A stretch of DNA of 64,000 nucleotides from Bradyrhizobium sp. WSM3983 (GCF_000473045.1 NZ_AXAY01000001.1:516931-580930); one strand, 5' to 3'; counted from the stretch's first letter, positions 7,121 through 16,517 are shown. Notes: generated by a model not told the origin, from the letters alone. Program-made: numbers and translations.

Positions 7121-8761
7121 TTAGCCGAACTGGTTCATCGTGTTGTGGGCGCCGCCCGCCTTGAGGGCGGCTTCACCTGCGAAGTATTCCTTGTGGTCGT
7201 CGCCGATATCGGAGCCGGCCATGTTCTGGTGCTTGGCGCAGGCGATGCCCTGACGGATCTCCTGGCGCTGGACGTTCTTGACGTAGCCAAGCATGCCCTG
7301 CTCGCCGAAATACTCGCGTGCGAGGTTGTCGGTGGACAGCGCGGCCGTGTGGTAGGTCGGCAGCGTAATCAGGTGGTGGAAGATGCCGGCACGCTTGGCC
7401 GAATCCGCCTGGAAGGTACGGATGCGCTCGTCGGCTTCGATCGCCAGCGGCGTATCGTCGTATTCCGGCTTCATCAGCTCGGCGCGGTTGTACTTCGAGA
7501 CATCCTTGCCGGCTTCCTTCATCGCGTCGTAGACCTGCCAACGGAAGTTGAGCGTCCAGTTGAACGAGGGCGAGTTGTTGTAGGCGAGCTTCGCGTTCGG
7601 AACGACCTTGCGGATGCGGTCGACCATCTTCGCAATCTGCTCGATATGCGGCTTCTCGGTCTCGATCCAGAGCAGGTCCGCACCGTTCTGCAGCGAGGTG
7701 ATGCTGTCGAGCACGCAGCGGTCTTCACCCGTGCCGGGACGGAACTGGTAGAGGTTCGAGGGCAGCCGCTTCGGACGCATCATCTTGCCGTTGCGGTTGA
7801 TGATGACGTCGCCATTGCGGGCGTTTTCAGCAGTGATTTCCTCGCAGTCGAGGAAGCTGTTGTAGAGGTCACCGAGGTCGCCCGGCTTGTGGCTGACGGC
7901 GATCTGCTGCGTCAGGCCGGCGCCGAGCGAGTCGGTGCGGGTGACGATGACGCCGTCTTCGACGCCGAGTTCGAGGAAGGCGTGGCGGCAGGCACGGATC
8001 TTCGCGATAAACACCTCGTGCGGCACGGTGACCTTGCCGTCCTGGTGACCGCACTGCTTCTCGTCGGAGACCTGGTTCTCGATCTGCAGCGCGCAAGCAC
8101 CCGCCTCGATCATCTTCTTCGCGAGCAGATAGGTCGCCTCGGCGTTGCCGAAGCCGGCGTCGATGTCGGCGATGACGGGCACGACATGGGTCTGGAAGTC
8201 GTCGATCTTCGCAATCAGCTCCTTCTCGCGGGTCGCGTCGCCTTCCTTGCGCGCCTTGTCGAGCAAACGGAAGATGTCGTTGAGCTCACGGGAATCCGCC
8301 TGACGGAGGAAGGTGTAGAGCTCCTCGATCAGCGCCGGCACCGAGGTCTTCTCGTGCATCGACTGGTCGGGCAGCGGCCCGAACTCGGAACGCAGAGCCG
8401 CAATCATCCAGCCGGACAGGTACAGGTAGGTGCGATCGGTCTTGCCGCCGAAGTGCTTCTTGACCGAGATCAGCTTCTGCTGGGCGATGAAGCCGTGCCA
8501 GCACCCGAGGGACTGGGTGTACTTGGTTGGATCGTTGTCATAGGCCGCCATGTCGGCCCGCATCAGCGCCGCGGTGTAGCGGGCGACGTCCAGGCCGGTC
8601 CTGAAACGGTTCTGGAGGCGCATGCGCGCGACGGCTTCGGCGGTGACGCCATTCCAGGTGTCCTTGGTCTTGAGGAGCGCCTCGGCGGCCTCAATCTCGC
8701 TCTGATACGACGCCGGCCCCTGGATGGTCTGATCATTGATCCCGCGTGGCTGGAAGTTCAT
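7121..8761 (-). CDS. aceA: Isocitrate lyase (long form)
   Basis: This enzyme splits isocitrate into glyoxylate and succinate, the first step of the glyoxylate shunt needed for growth on acetate, fatty acids and other C2 sources. At 546 residues it belongs to the longer isocitrate lyase class. The catalytic loop is KQCGH at residues 235-239, with Cys237 as the general acid/base; VIADIDAGFGN at 197-206 is the metal-binding strand. I prefer the ATG at 8761 (MNFQPRG) because a GAGAGAG ribosome site lies about 9 nt upstream; an ATG 7 codons earlier lies before that site. It is divergent from a ScfR/RamB-type regulator gene, the usual regulator of this step. Confidence 0.95.
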   Translation of the reverse strand: MNFQPRGINDQTIQGPASYQSEIEAAEALLKTKDTWNGVTAEAVARMRLQNRFRTGLDVARYTAALMRADMAAYDNDPTKYTQSLGCWHGFIAQQKLISVKKHFGGKTDRTYLYLSGWMIAALRSEFGPLPDQSMHEKTSVPALIEELYTFLRQADSRELNDIFRLLDKARKEGDATREKELIAKIDDFQTHVVPVIADIDAGFGNAEATYLLAKKMIEAGACALQIENQVSDEKQCGHQDGKVTVPHEVFIAKIRACRHAFLELGVEDGVIVTRTDSLGAGLTQQIAVSHKPGDLGDLYNSFLDCEEITAENARNGDVIINRNGKMMRPKRLPSNLYQFRPGTGEDRCVLDSITSLQNGADLLWIETEKPHIEQIAKMVDRIRKVVPNAKLAYNNSPSFNWTLNFRWQVYDAMKEAGKDVSKYNRAELMKPEYDDTPLAIEADERIRTFQADSAKRAGIFHHLITLPTYHTAALSTDNLAREYFGEQGMLGYVKNVQRQEIRQGIACAKHQNMAGSDIGDDHKEYFAGEAALKAGGAHNTMNQFG

Positions 8762-8871
8762 CTGCGTGCTCTCTCTCGACATTTTTGACAGTGCATTGCG
8801 AAATGCGTGACATGAGCTAAACGCGAGAAAGAGAAGTTCGTACAGAGGGCTTGTATCTGAATGGTGATGTC

Positions 8872-8920
8872 ATGTAACATCAGAACTTGTAATAGATGTA
8901 ATATTGTAAATATTGTCAAA
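8872..8920. promoter_or_regulatory. AT-rich operator region between aceA and its regulator gene
   Basis: In an otherwise GC-rich sequence this AT-rich stretch holds TGTAA at 8873, 8888, 8897 and 8905, followed by a near match TGTCA at 8914. It starts with the short palindrome ATGTAACAT (8872-8880). The array lies between the divergent starts at 8761 and 8967, so it could bind the regulator and control both genes. Protein binding is inferred and has not been shown. Confidence 0.5.
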
Positions 8921-8966
8921 AATATGGGTTAGCCTGTCTGTCCTTAACGCGTCTGGAGGCCTGAAA

Positions 8967-10412
8967 ATGCCCGCCGAGTCCGGGAAAAAGCTGTTCGTCG
9001 GTCCCCGCTTCCGGCGGATCCGGCAGCAATTGGGGCTGTCCCAGACCCAGATCGCCGAGGGGCTCGGGATCTCTCCGAGCTACGTCAATCTGATCGAGCG
9101 GAACCAGCGCCCGGTGACGGCGCAAATCCTGCTGCGGCTGGCCGAAACCTACGACCTCGATCTGCGCGATCTCGCGACCGCCGACGAGGACCGCTTCTTC
9201 GCGGAGCTCAACGAGATCTTCTCCGATCCGCTGTTCCGCCAGATCGACGTTCCCAAGCAGGAGCTGCGCGACCTCGCCGAGCTCTGTCCTGGCGTCACCC
9301 ATGCGCTGCAACGGCTGTACGCAGCCTATACCGAGGCGCGTCAGGGCGAGACGTTGGCGGCAGCCCAAATGGCCGATCGCGACGTCGGTACGCGCTATGA
9401 GGCCAATCCGGTCGAGCGCGTGCGCGAGCTGATCGAGGCCAACCGCAATTATTTCCCGGAGCTCGAGCAGGCGGCCGAGACCTTGCGCGACGAGTTGAAC
9501 GTCCCGGCCGAAGGGCTCTATGCCGCGCTCGCCGCGCGCCTGCGCGAAAAGCATTCGATCCAGACCCGCATCATGCCGGTCGACGTGATGCGCGAGACGC
9601 TTCGCCGCTTCGACCGTCATCGCCGCCAGCTCCTGATCTCCGAGCTGGTCGACCCAGCCGGCCGCGCGTTCCAGCTCGCCTTCCAGCTGGGCTTGGGCGA
9701 ATGCACGCAAGCCCTGGAAACCATCATCAGCCGCGCCGGCCCGCTCGACGACGCGCCGCGACGGCTGTTCCGCATTACGCTCGCCAACTATTTTGCCGCC
9801 GCCGTGATGATGCCTTATCCGACGTTCCTGGCTGCCGCCGAAGCGCTCAACTACGACATCCACGTGCTGGCGCAGCGCTTCAATTCCGGCTTCGAGCAAG
9901 TCTGCCACCGCCTCACCACGCTGCAACGGCCGAACGCGCGCGGCATTCCGTTCTTCCTGCTGCGGGTCGACAATGCCGGCAACGTGTCGAAGCGGTTTTC
10001 GTCGGGGACGTTCCCGTTCTCGAAATTCGGCGGCACCTGTCCGCTGTGGAACGTGCACTCGACCTTCGACACGCCGGATCGCCTGTTGAAGCAGGTGATC
10101 GAGCTTTCCGACGGCACGCGCTATTTCTCGATCGCGCAGATGGTGCGCCGGCCCGTCGCGCCGCACCCGCTGCCACAACCGCGCTTCGCCATCGGCCTCG
10201 GCTGCGAAATCCGCCACGCTACGCGCCTGACTTACGCCGCCGGCATGGATCTGGAGAAGACGGAAGGCACGCCGATCGGCGTCAACTGCCGGCTCTGCGA
10301 GCGCGAAAACTGCGCCCAGCGCGCCGAGCCGCCGATCACGCGCACGCTGATCCTGGACGAGACCACGCGACGTGTGAGCTCGTTCGCGTTCTCGAATGCA
10401 CGGGAGTTGTGA
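8967..10412 (+). CDS. ScfR/RamB-type short-chain fatty acyl regulator
   Basis: A 481-residue DNA-binding regulator. An XRE-type helix-turn-helix occupies residues 13-68 (GLSQTQIAEGLGISPSYVNLIERNQRP), an IrrE/DUF955-like middle domain follows, and the C-terminal ScfR domain ends with a Cys cluster (CRLCERENC). Proteins of this family control acetate, propionate and isocitrate lyase genes by sensing acyl-CoA or related metabolites. The start at ATG 8967 is fixed by GGAGG at 8955-8959. It is divergent from aceA, so direct control of the glyoxylate shunt and autoregulation from the shared gap are likely. Confidence 0.9.
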   Translation: MPAESGKKLFVGPRFRRIRQQLGLSQTQIAEGLGISPSYVNLIERNQRPVTAQILLRLAETYDLDLRDLATADEDRFFAELNEIFSDPLFRQIDVPKQELRDLAELCPGVTHALQRLYAAYTEARQGETLAAAQMADRDVGTRYEANPVERVRELIEANRNYFPELEQAAETLRDELNVPAEGLYAALAARLREKHSIQTRIMPVDVMRETLRRFDRHRRQLLISELVDPAGRAFQLAFQLGLGECTQALETIISRAGPLDDAPRRLFRITLANYFAAAVMMPYPTFLAAAEALNYDIHVLAQRFNSGFEQVCHRLTTLQRPNARGIPFFLLRVDNAGNVSKRFSSGTFPFSKFGGTCPLWNVHSTFDTPDRLLKQVIELSDGTRYFSIAQMVRRPVAPHPLPQPRFAIGLGCEIRHATRLTYAAGMDLEKTEGTPIGVNCRLCERENCAQRAEPPITRTLILDETTRRVSSFAFSNAREL

Positions 10413-10457
10413 GGGGCGGTTGCACGTTTGGCGGACGGCTGGCATCACAAACTCGCT

Positions 10458-10577
10458 GTCGTCCCGGCGAAGGCCGGGACCCATAACCACAGGCCGTGGT
10501 TTGGCGACGACAGGCCACTCCGATCTCGCGCCACACTCCTTCCTGGGGTTATGGGTCCCGGCCTTCGCCGGGACGAC
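10458..10577. repeat. Palindromic intergenic repeat (31-bp perfect inverted arms)
   Basis: The arms 10458-10488 and 10547-10577 are perfect reverse complements, starting GTCGTCCCGGCGAAGG and ending in the matching CCTTCGCCGGGACGAC. The 58-bp spacer carries no gene. The element sits between two convergent genes and could fold into a long stem. Such repeats are common between genes in Bradyrhizobium-like genomes, as far as I recall. Confidence 0.85.
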
Positions 10578-10604
10578 ACTGCGGGGAGAGTTCGCGCCTA
10601 ACGC

Positions 10605-10898
10605 CTACGCCAGCGTATGCACGATCACCGGCCCCGCGGCGGCACTCGCATGCCCCGCCAGCAGCGGGCCCAACTCCTTCTCGATCCAGGCGATCGCGCG
10701 CCGGTTCGCCTCCTCCGCCTGCTCGAACTTGTCGAAGATGGAGATCGCGGTCACCGTGTCGTCGCCGGCATAGACCACGTAATAGGCCCTGAAACCGTCG
10801 ACATCGCTGATGATCGGAACGGCGCCGTCCTTGATGCGGCGCGCCAGCTCTTCGGCGCTTCCACTTTTCGCCTTGGCCTGACGGATGGCGGCATACAT
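10605..10898 (-). CDS. Small ABM-like (dimeric alpha/beta barrel) protein
   Basis: A 97-residue protein beginning MYAAIRQAKAKSGSAEELARR. The alternation of an N-terminal strand, a helix (SAEELARRIKDG), the strands FRAYYVVYAGDDTVTAISIFD and a final helix resembles the ferredoxin-like dimeric barrel of antibiotic biosynthesis monooxygenase (ABM) proteins. That is a fold guess from the pattern; no catalytic residue is clear. It is convergent with the ScfR regulator gene across a palindromic repeat. The 227-bp gap upstream (10899-11125) separates it from a divergent secreted protein gene. Confidence 0.72.
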   Translation of the reverse strand: MYAAIRQAKAKSGSAEELARRIKDGAVPIISDVDGFRAYYVVYAGDDTVTAISIFDKFEQAEEANRRAIAWIEKELGPLLAGHASAAAGPVIVHTLA

Positions 10899-11125
10899 GG
10901 CATCCTCCCTTCCGGCTTCTGATGTGGGGCGTGGTGCCCGCCGGCATGTTACGCCGAAGTGCGCGGCCGATCTACGGCTTGGTTAATCCTGCCCTAATGC
11001 ACCTCCGCGATCTGCAACCAACGATTAAGCACGCCTCAACATCGGTGCCTTAGTCTCGCCCCACTCACTTTTCGCAAACAACGGCAGCCTATCCTGCCGC
11101 GTGAAGTGACATCAGGGGGTTCATC

Positions 11126-11938
11126 ATGCGCATTGCGTTGCTGCTGACCGCGACCATCGTCGGCGCGCTGTTCGCCAATCCGTCCAACGCCGGCTCGCTC
11201 GACGTCGCGTCCGCCGATGCCGCGAAGGCGCTGCCGCCCGGCTTCCAGAGCTATCGCGGCTACATGTTCGACGTGTCGGAGAATTCCGATCGCAAGGACG
11301 TCGACAAGCTCACCGCGAATCTGAAGCAGCAGATCGACGTCGTCGAAGGCGCCGGTTTCTCCCCGCGTGTGCTGCGCTTCTTCCGTACCGTCCCGATCAT
11401 CGCGAGCGAGCTGGCCTGCCTCGACGAAGGCGCCGCGACCGCGTGCTACGGCCGGGTCACGCCGGACATCCAGCGCACCACGCCGCGCACGCTGACGGTC
11501 TGGGACCACGACAAGCAGCGCTGGACCAACCCGAACGCCGTCGACCTCGCGGTCGATTCCGGGCTCGGCGTGATCATGGTCCGGCCGGACATGATGCGTT
11601 ACGAGAAAGAGGCCGTGCTGCTCCACGAGATGCTGCACGCCTATCACGCGCGGCTGCTGCCGGACGGCTACGCCAACAAGGGCGTGATCGGCTATTATGC
11701 CTATGCCAAGTCCAAGGATTTCCTGCCCAAGGAAGCCTATGCGCTGAAGAACCACATGGAGTTCTTTGCGGTGACCGCCAGCATCTTCCTGGCCGGCAAG
11801 AGCGAATTCCACGATCCCAAGACCCGCGAAGCGCTCAAGGAAAAGATGCCGGACTATTACAAATATCTGGTCGGCGTGTTCGGCTTCGACCCTGATCCGG
11901 CAGCGGCTTCGAGCGGACCGGTCGCCTCGCTGAAATAA
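11126..11938 (+). CDS. Secreted protein with an HExxH metallopeptidase motif
   Basis: A 270-residue protein with a clear Sec signal peptide (MRIALLLTATIVGALFANP, cleavage near residue 22), so it acts in the periplasm or outside. The motif HEMLHAYH at residues 167-174 has the zinc-binding HExxH form, and a Glu at 212 (NHMEFFAVTASIF) is well placed as third ligand. A similar downstream Glu-containing helix occurs in the anthrax-lethal-factor-like peptidase fold, but I cannot assign a named family. The gene stands alone and ends in a strong hairpin terminator. Proteolysis is inferred from the motif only. Confidence 0.8.
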   Translation: MRIALLLTATIVGALFANPSNAGSLDVASADAAKALPPGFQSYRGYMFDVSENSDRKDVDKLTANLKQQIDVVEGAGFSPRVLRFFRTVPIIASELACLDEGAATACYGRVTPDIQRTTPRTLTVWDHDKQRWTNPNAVDLAVDSGLGVIMVRPDMMRYEKEAVLLHEMLHAYHARLLPDGYANKGVIGYYAYAKSKDFLPKEAYALKNHMEFFAVTASIFLAGKSEFHDPKTREALKEKMPDYYKYLVGVFGFDPDPAAASSGPVASLK

Positions 11939-11973
11939 GGCCGACACGGCGCGCCTCGCGCCAGACCAATGCC

Positions 11974-12000
11974 AAAAGCCGCGCGACATGCGCGGCTTTT
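11974..12000 (+). terminator. Intrinsic terminator after the HExxH protein gene
   Basis: An 11-bp perfect stem (AAAAGCCGCGC / GCGCGGCTTTT) with a 5-nt loop ends in TTTT, 36 nt after the stop codon at 11938. Confidence 0.85.
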
Positions 12001-12114
12001 CTGGTTTGGTAACCGGAAGCTGCGGATGACGCCCGGGCGGGAATTGCCAAGGTGGGGCCTGATCTGCATAGTCCCGCCGCATCGATTGGGACTGTTTCGA
12101 AGAGGATAGAAGAC

Positions 12115-12468
12115 ATGGCGGAAGCCGACCTGGATGTCGTGATCCGGCAACTGGCCAGACAGCTGCAGACGGGCCTGATGACCCGCGCCAAGGAGCGGCG
12201 GGATCGCTTCAGCGGCCTTGCGGCCAAGGCCAAGGGCAAGGAGACCGGCAACCGCTTCAAGATGATGGCCAAGGCCACCATGGAGCAGGCCACCGCCGCT
12301 GCCCGGCGCCTCCAGATGTCCGCCGACAACGTCGCCGACAGCTACGCCCGCGCCATGCGAGTAGCCGCCAGCACGCCTGTCGAGGCGAAGGCCGAGAAGC
12401 CGGCCAAGGACAAGCCGGCGAAGAAGGCTGCAAAGGCGAAGAAGGCCAAAGCCAAGAAGGCGAAGTAG
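12115..12468 (+). CDS. Small protein with a Lys/Ala-rich histone-H1-like tail
   Basis: A 117-residue protein. The first 80 residues look helical and carry no recognised domain. The last 35 or so are a run of Lys, Ala and Pro (KPAKDKPAKKAAKAKKAKAK), the composition of histone H1-like bacterial DNA-binding tails. Nonspecific binding of nucleic acid is therefore plausible but not shown. The ATG at 12115 follows AGAGGA by 8 nt. It is convergent with the TPR protein gene, with about 45 bp between their stops. A longer in-frame reading from 12052 lacks a ribosome site. Confidence 0.72.
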   Translation: MAEADLDVVIRQLARQLQTGLMTRAKERRDRFSGLAAKAKGKETGNRFKMMAKATMEQATAAARRLQMSADNVADSYARAMRVAASTPVEAKAEKPAKDKPAKKAAKAKKAKAKKAK

Positions 12469-12514
12469 TCGCCGCTTGCCCTTCACCTCGCCCCGCTTGC
12501 GAGAGGAATTCATT

Positions 12515-13156
12515 TCACCGCCGCGGTGTGGAGACCTGGGTCGGCTCAGCGTGCGCGAGCTCGGCGAGTTTGGCGCGCGCTGCGTCGCGTGTGCGGCTGT
12601 CCTTGCCGGGCGGCAGCGTGAGGGCGACTTCAAAATCAGCGCGGGCATCATCGGCCTGGCCGCGGGCAAGGAACGCAAGGCCGCGATCGAAGCGGGTCCG
12701 CGCGTCCGTTGGGGCAAGGCGGACCGCTGTGCTGTAGCTCAGGATCGCGCGATCGAGATCGCCCTTGGCGGCGAGTGCGAGGCCGCGCTCGTGATAGGGC
12801 ATCGCTGGCTTTGGATCGAGCGCGATCGCCTCGTCAAAATCGGCAATCGCAAGACTCAGCTCGCCGTTCTGACGGTACGCCTGCGCGCGGTCGCGATAGA
12901 GCGAGGCGCGGTTGGGATTGAGGTGGATGGCCTCGTTGAAATCGGCGATCGCCCGGCCGTTGTTGCCGTGGCGCAGCGCGATCCGTCCGCGCCCCTCATA
13001 GGCGAAGGCGATCAGGGAGCCGCGAAACGGCGAGAAGCCGATCACGGCCGAACAAATGTCGGGCTCGTCCTCATCGCCGCAATTCACGACCGTATGCGTG
13101 GACAGGCCAATGGCCACGCCCAGGACGATCAACAATGGCACGGTGACTCTGGTCAT
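12515..13156 (-). CDS. TPR repeat protein, membrane-anchored or secreted
   Basis: A 213-residue protein. An N-terminal hydrophobic segment (VTVPLLIVLGVAIGLS) is a signal or anchor. Then come about four tetratricopeptide repeats between residues 50 and 195, marked by units such as NGRAIADFNEAIHLNPNRA, LSLAIADFDEAIALDPKPA and LDRAILSYSTAVRLAPTDA. TPRs bind partner proteins, so this is probably an adaptor in the periplasm or at the membrane. I took ATG 13156 (MTRVTVPLL) just before the hydrophobic segment; an ATG 11 codons upstream is also open. No operon partner is obvious. Confidence 0.83.
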   Translation of the reverse strand: MTRVTVPLLIVLGVAIGLSTHTVVNCGDEDEPDICSAVIGFSPFRGSLIAFAYEGRGRIALRHGNNGRAIADFNEAIHLNPNRASLYRDRAQAYRQNGELSLAIADFDEAIALDPKPAMPYHERGLALAAKGDLDRAILSYSTAVRLAPTDARTRFDRGLAFLARGQADDARADFEVALTLPPGKDSRTRDAARAKLAELAHAEPTQVSTPRR

Positions 13157-13290
13157 CTTCGACGGTGACCGGCGACAGACCGACCACACATCCCCTTTCG
13201 AAGGAGTACTCTCGATCGGGTGTTAACACCGGCCGGGCCGGCCCTCTGTGCGCCAGGTCACAAAGCAGGGCAAAATCCGGCCGGCTCGTA

Positions 13291-14247
13291 TCAGCCCCAA
13301 GGACCACGTGCAGGCCCGTTTGAAGGACCTCGCCATGATGAGCGGCCCCACGGGCCCTGCGGCGGATAGTTCTCGTTGGCGCCGACCGACGGCGCAGCAT
13401 GAGCCCCGAGCTCGGCCGCGAGCTGCCGGAGCGCCGCGATGCGGTTCTGCGTCGAGGGATGAGTGGCGAAGAGACTGTCGACGCCATGGCCAGACAGCGG
13501 GTTGATGATGAACATATGCGCGGTCGCGGGATTTCGTTCGGCGTCATAATTCGGCACCTGATGCGCGGCGCCCTCGATCTTCACCAGCGCCGAGGCGAGC
13601 CACATCGGCTGTCCCGCGATGCGCGCGCCGAGATTGTCGGCGGCATATTCGCGGGTACGGCTGATCGCCATCTGCACCAGCATGGCGCCGAGCGGGGCCA
13701 GGATCATCATCAGGATCGAGCCGACGATGCCGGGGCCGTTGTTGTCGCGGTTGCCGCCGAAGAACATGCCGAACTGCGCCAGCATGGAGATCGCGCCGGC
13801 GATGGTCGCGGTGATCGTCATCAGCAGCGTGTCGTGGTTCTTGATGTGCGCGAGCTCGTGCGCGATCACGCCGGCAAGCTCTTCGCGGCTGAGCTGGTTC
13901 ATGAGGCCGACGGTGACGGCGACGGCGGCATTCTCGGGATTGCGGCCCGTCGCGAACGCGTTGGGCTGTGCCTCGTCCATCACGAACACGCGCGGCATCG
14001 GCAAGCCGGCGCGGCCAGCAAGCTCGGCAACGAGCCCGACCAGCTCCGGCGCGCTTTGACGGTCGACCTCATGGGCGCCGTACATCGAGAGCACCGCGCG
14101 GTCGGAGTTCCAGTAGGTGAAGAGATTGGTCGCGGCAGCAATGACGAGCGCGATCATGGCGCCGGTGGCGCCGCCGATCAGATAGCCCACGCCCATGAAC
14201 AGGGCGGTGAGGCCTGCGAGTAGCATTGCGGTACGCAGATAGTTCAT
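13291..14247 (-). CDS. htpX: Zinc metalloprotease HtpX
   Basis: A 318-residue inner-membrane zinc protease of family M48B that degrades damaged membrane proteins. Two N-terminal helices (residues 7-25 and 30-46) precede the catalytic site HELAH at 130-134, and the downstream [12 protein letters not shown] segment supplies the third zinc ligand. Two more hydrophobic segments follow the active site, as in Escherichia coli HtpX. The C-terminal tail is Gly/Pro/Trp-rich ([14 protein letters not shown]) and longer than in enterobacteria. The start at 14247 (MNYLRTAML) matches the family. The gene is divergent from a lytic transglycosylase gene across a 177-bp gap. Confidence 0.94.
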   Translation of the reverse strand: MNYLRTAMLLAGLTALFMGVGYLIGGATGAMIALVIAAATNLFTYWNSDRAVLSMYGAHEVDRQSAPELVGLVAELAGRAGLPMPRVFVMDEAQPNAFATGRNPENAAVAVTVGLMNQLSREELAGVIAHELAHIKNHDTLLMTITATIAGAISMLAQFGMFFGGNRDNNGPGIVGSILMMILAPLGAMLVQMAISRTREYAADNLGARIAGQPMWLASALVKIEGAAHQVPNYDAERNPATAHMFIINPLSGHGVDSLFATHPSTQNRIAALRQLAAELGAHAAPSVGANENYPPQGPWGRSSWRGPSNGPARGPWG

Positions 14248-14424
14248 GGTCGTCTCCCGGAGCCGGCCGCGGCCGTTTGGCGGCCGGCCATGACGAGGTA
14301 GGAATGACCCCTGCCCGGCCGCAAGGTTTCCGGGTGCGGCCCGAAGACGCGGCACTGGTTTGGGCCCGATCATTCCATTAAACTTCGTCAAGAATCCTCG
14401 CGCCTTCCCCCCTCCGGAAACCTC

Positions 14425-15726
14425 ATGTCCAAGACCCGATTTGCGATCGCGGCCGCCGCTCTGCTCGCGCTCTCCGTTCCCGCCGCCGCCCAGTTCGCAC
14501 CGCCACCCGCAAGGCCTGTGGCGCCGAAGGCCACCGCGCCCTCGCCGCGCGCCGCGTCGTGCCACAATGGGCAGAGCTTCGATCGCTTCCTCGCCGACGT
14601 GAAACAGCAGGCGGTTGCCGCCGGCGTGTCGCAGCGAACGATATCGGAGGCGTCGCCCTACCTCGTCTACGACCAGGGCATCGTCAATCGCGACCGCGGC
14701 CAGCGCGTGTTCGGCCAGCTCTTCACCGAATTTTCCGGCCGCATGGCCGCGCCCTATCGCATGCAGAACGGCCAGCAGCACATCAAGCAACACGCGGCGG
14801 CGTTCGCGCGCGCCGAAAAGGAATACGGCGTGCCGCCGGCGGTGATCGCCGCGTTCTGGGGCCTGGAGAGCGATTTCGGCGTCAACATGGGCAATCTGCC
14901 GACGCTGAAATCGCTGGTGTCACTCGCCTATGACTGCCGCCGTTCGGAGATGTTCGTGAACGAGACCATCGCCGCGCTGAAGATCATCGATCGCGGCGAT
15001 CTCACGCCCGACGAGATGATCGGCTCCTGGGCGGGCGAGCTCGGCCAGACGCAGTTCCTGCCCGTGCACTACGTGAACTATGCCGTCGACTATGACGGCG
15101 ACGGGCGGCGCGACCTCTTACGCAGCGAGGACGACGTGATCGGCTCGACCGCGAACTACATCGCCAACGGGTTGAAGTGGCGACGCGGCGAGCCGTGGCT
15201 CGAAGAGATCAAGGTGCCGCAGAACCTGCCATGGGATCAGACCGATCTCAGCGTGCAGCTGCCGCGTTCGAAATGGGCGCAGTTCGGCGTCACCTATCCC
15301 GACGGCCGGCCGCTGCCGAATGACAATCTCGCGGCGTCCGTGCTGCTGCCGATGGGACGCAACGGGCCGGCCTTCATGGCGTATGCGAATTTCGCGGCCT
15401 ACACCGAATGGAATAACTCGCTGATCTATTCGACCACCGCGGGCTATCTCGCCTCGCGCATTGCGGGCGCTGCGCCGATGCGCAGGCCGGCCGGACAAGT
15501 AGCGCAGCTGCCGTTCAACGAGCTCAAGCAATTGCAGCAGCTTCTGGTCCAAGCCGGCTTCAATGTCGGCAAGGTCGACGGCGTGCTGGGCCAGCAGAGC
15601 CGCGCCGCCGTGAAGGCGATGCAGATCAAACACGGCCTGCCGGCCGACTCCTGGCCGACCGCCGAGCTCCTGGCTCGCATGCGCGGCGGCACGGCACAGG
15701 CGCAGCCGGCGGGGGTGGTGCGGTAG
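14425..15726 (+). CDS. MltB-family lytic murein transglycosylase with peptidoglycan-binding domain
   Basis: A 433-residue periplasmic enzyme that cleaves the glycan strand of peptidoglycan with formation of 1,6-anhydro ends. A Sec signal peptide spans residues 1-22. The SLT/MltB catalytic domain runs from about 50 to 345, with the catalytic Glu148 in FWGLESDFG and the conserved [10 protein letters not shown] and [10 protein letters not shown] segments. A C-terminal PG_binding_1 domain (about 360-420) includes [27 protein letters not shown] sequence. This domain order is typical of alphaproteobacterial MltB-like enzymes. It is monocistronic and divergent from htpX. Confidence 0.93.
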   Translation: MSKTRFAIAAAALLALSVPAAAQFAPPPARPVAPKATAPSPRAASCHNGQSFDRFLADVKQQAVAAGVSQRTISEASPYLVYDQGIVNRDRGQRVFGQLFTEFSGRMAAPYRMQNGQQHIKQHAAAFARAEKEYGVPPAVIAAFWGLESDFGVNMGNLPTLKSLVSLAYDCRRSEMFVNETIAALKIIDRGDLTPDEMIGSWAGELGQTQFLPVHYVNYAVDYDGDGRRDLLRSEDDVIGSTANYIANGLKWRRGEPWLEEIKVPQNLPWDQTDLSVQLPRSKWAQFGVTYPDGRPLPNDNLAASVLLPMGRNGPAFMAYANFAAYTEWNNSLIYSTTAGYLASRIAGAAPMRRPAGQVAQLPFNELKQLQQLLVQAGFNVGKVDGVLGQQSRAAVKAMQIKHGLPADSWPTAELLARMRGGTAQAQPAGVVR

Positions 15727-15836
15727 AAATTTCGCACCGCACAGGCCGCTTTGGCGATTGTATTATTCCATGAGGCTCCCATGTGAGTGGCTCAGGTTTT
15801 CCCCTGAGATTTCCCACCATTTGAAGCGAGCATCAC

Positions 15837-16340
15837 ATGTCCTTCCACGACGCCGTCGTCCCCGCCTATCTGCAGATGCTGAACAGCCTCACCGGCCTGC
15901 TCACCAAGGCCGAGGCGCATTGTGCGGCCAAAAAGATCGACCCGAATGTCATGCTCGGCTCGCGCCTCTTCCCGGACATGCTGCCGTTGTCGAAGCAGAT
16001 CCAGCTCGCCAGCGATTTCGCCGCCAAGGGCTGCGCCAGGTTGACCCATAGCGAGGTGCCTTCGATGCCCGACACGGAAAAGACGTTTGAGGAGCTGAAG
16101 CAGCGGCTCGCCAAGACGATCGACTACGTGAAATCGTACAAGCCTGAGCAGTTCGAAGGCGCCGATACCAGGGACGTGACCTTCCCGGCCGGCCCGGACC
16201 GGACCATGACGCTCAAGGGCCAGCAGTTCTTCAGCGCGGTCTCGCTGCCGAACTTCTATTTCCACACCACCACCGCTCACGGCATTATGCGTCACAACGG
16301 CGTCGAGATCGGCAAGCGTGATTTCCTCGGCGCGAACTGA
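15837..16340 (+). CDS. DUF1993 family protein
   Basis: A 167-residue cytoplasmic protein that matches DUF1993 over its whole length: an N-terminal helix SFHDAVVPAYLQMLNSLTG, the conserved RLFPDMLPLSKQI segment and the C-terminal PNFYFHTTTAHGIMRHNGVE. The family has the four-helix look of DinB-like metal-binding proteins, and His residues in FHTTTAH are conserved by memory. No biochemical role is known to me. The gene lies between the transglycosylase and the Old Yellow Enzyme genes on the same strand, but 110- and 177-bp gaps argue against one operon. Confidence 0.87.
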   Translation: MSFHDAVVPAYLQMLNSLTGLLTKAEAHCAAKKIDPNVMLGSRLFPDMLPLSKQIQLASDFAAKGCARLTHSEVPSMPDTEKTFEELKQRLAKTIDYVKSYKPEQFEGADTRDVTFPAGPDRTMTLKGQQFFSAVSLPNFYFHTTTAHGIMRHNGVEIGKRDFLGAN

Positions 16341-16360
16341 GTTTCAAGTCGCACGGCCAC

Positions 16361-16380
16361 GGCAGCGGAAATCCGCTGCC
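16361..16380 (+). terminator. Possible hairpin after the DUF1993 gene
   Basis: GGCAGCGGA and TCCGCTGCC form a 9-bp palindrome with almost no loop, 20 nt after the stop. No T run follows, so a terminator role is weakly supported. Confidence 0.35.
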
Positions 16381-16517
16381 GCGGCCGAAGATGCGCATGA
16401 ATTATGCTGCGCGGGCCTGCCGCGTAGCTCGCCTGCACTTTCCGTATGGCTCGTCCCTTGCGCTGATTGCCGCAATGCACAAGTGTTCCGGACCTCTTAA
16501 CCCCTGGAAGCACACCA

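Noticed and set aside
7097..8788. A long open frame (about 563 codons) on the plus strand opposite isocitrate lyase.
   Set aside because: It is the complement of the aceA coding region in a high-GC genome, where antisense frames often stay open. It has repetitive Leu/Val/Asp/Arg composition and no known domain.
10458..10577. CRISPR-like repeats in the intergenic palindromes.
   Set aside because: Only two arms in inverse orientation occur at each place, there are no regular spacers and no cas genes.
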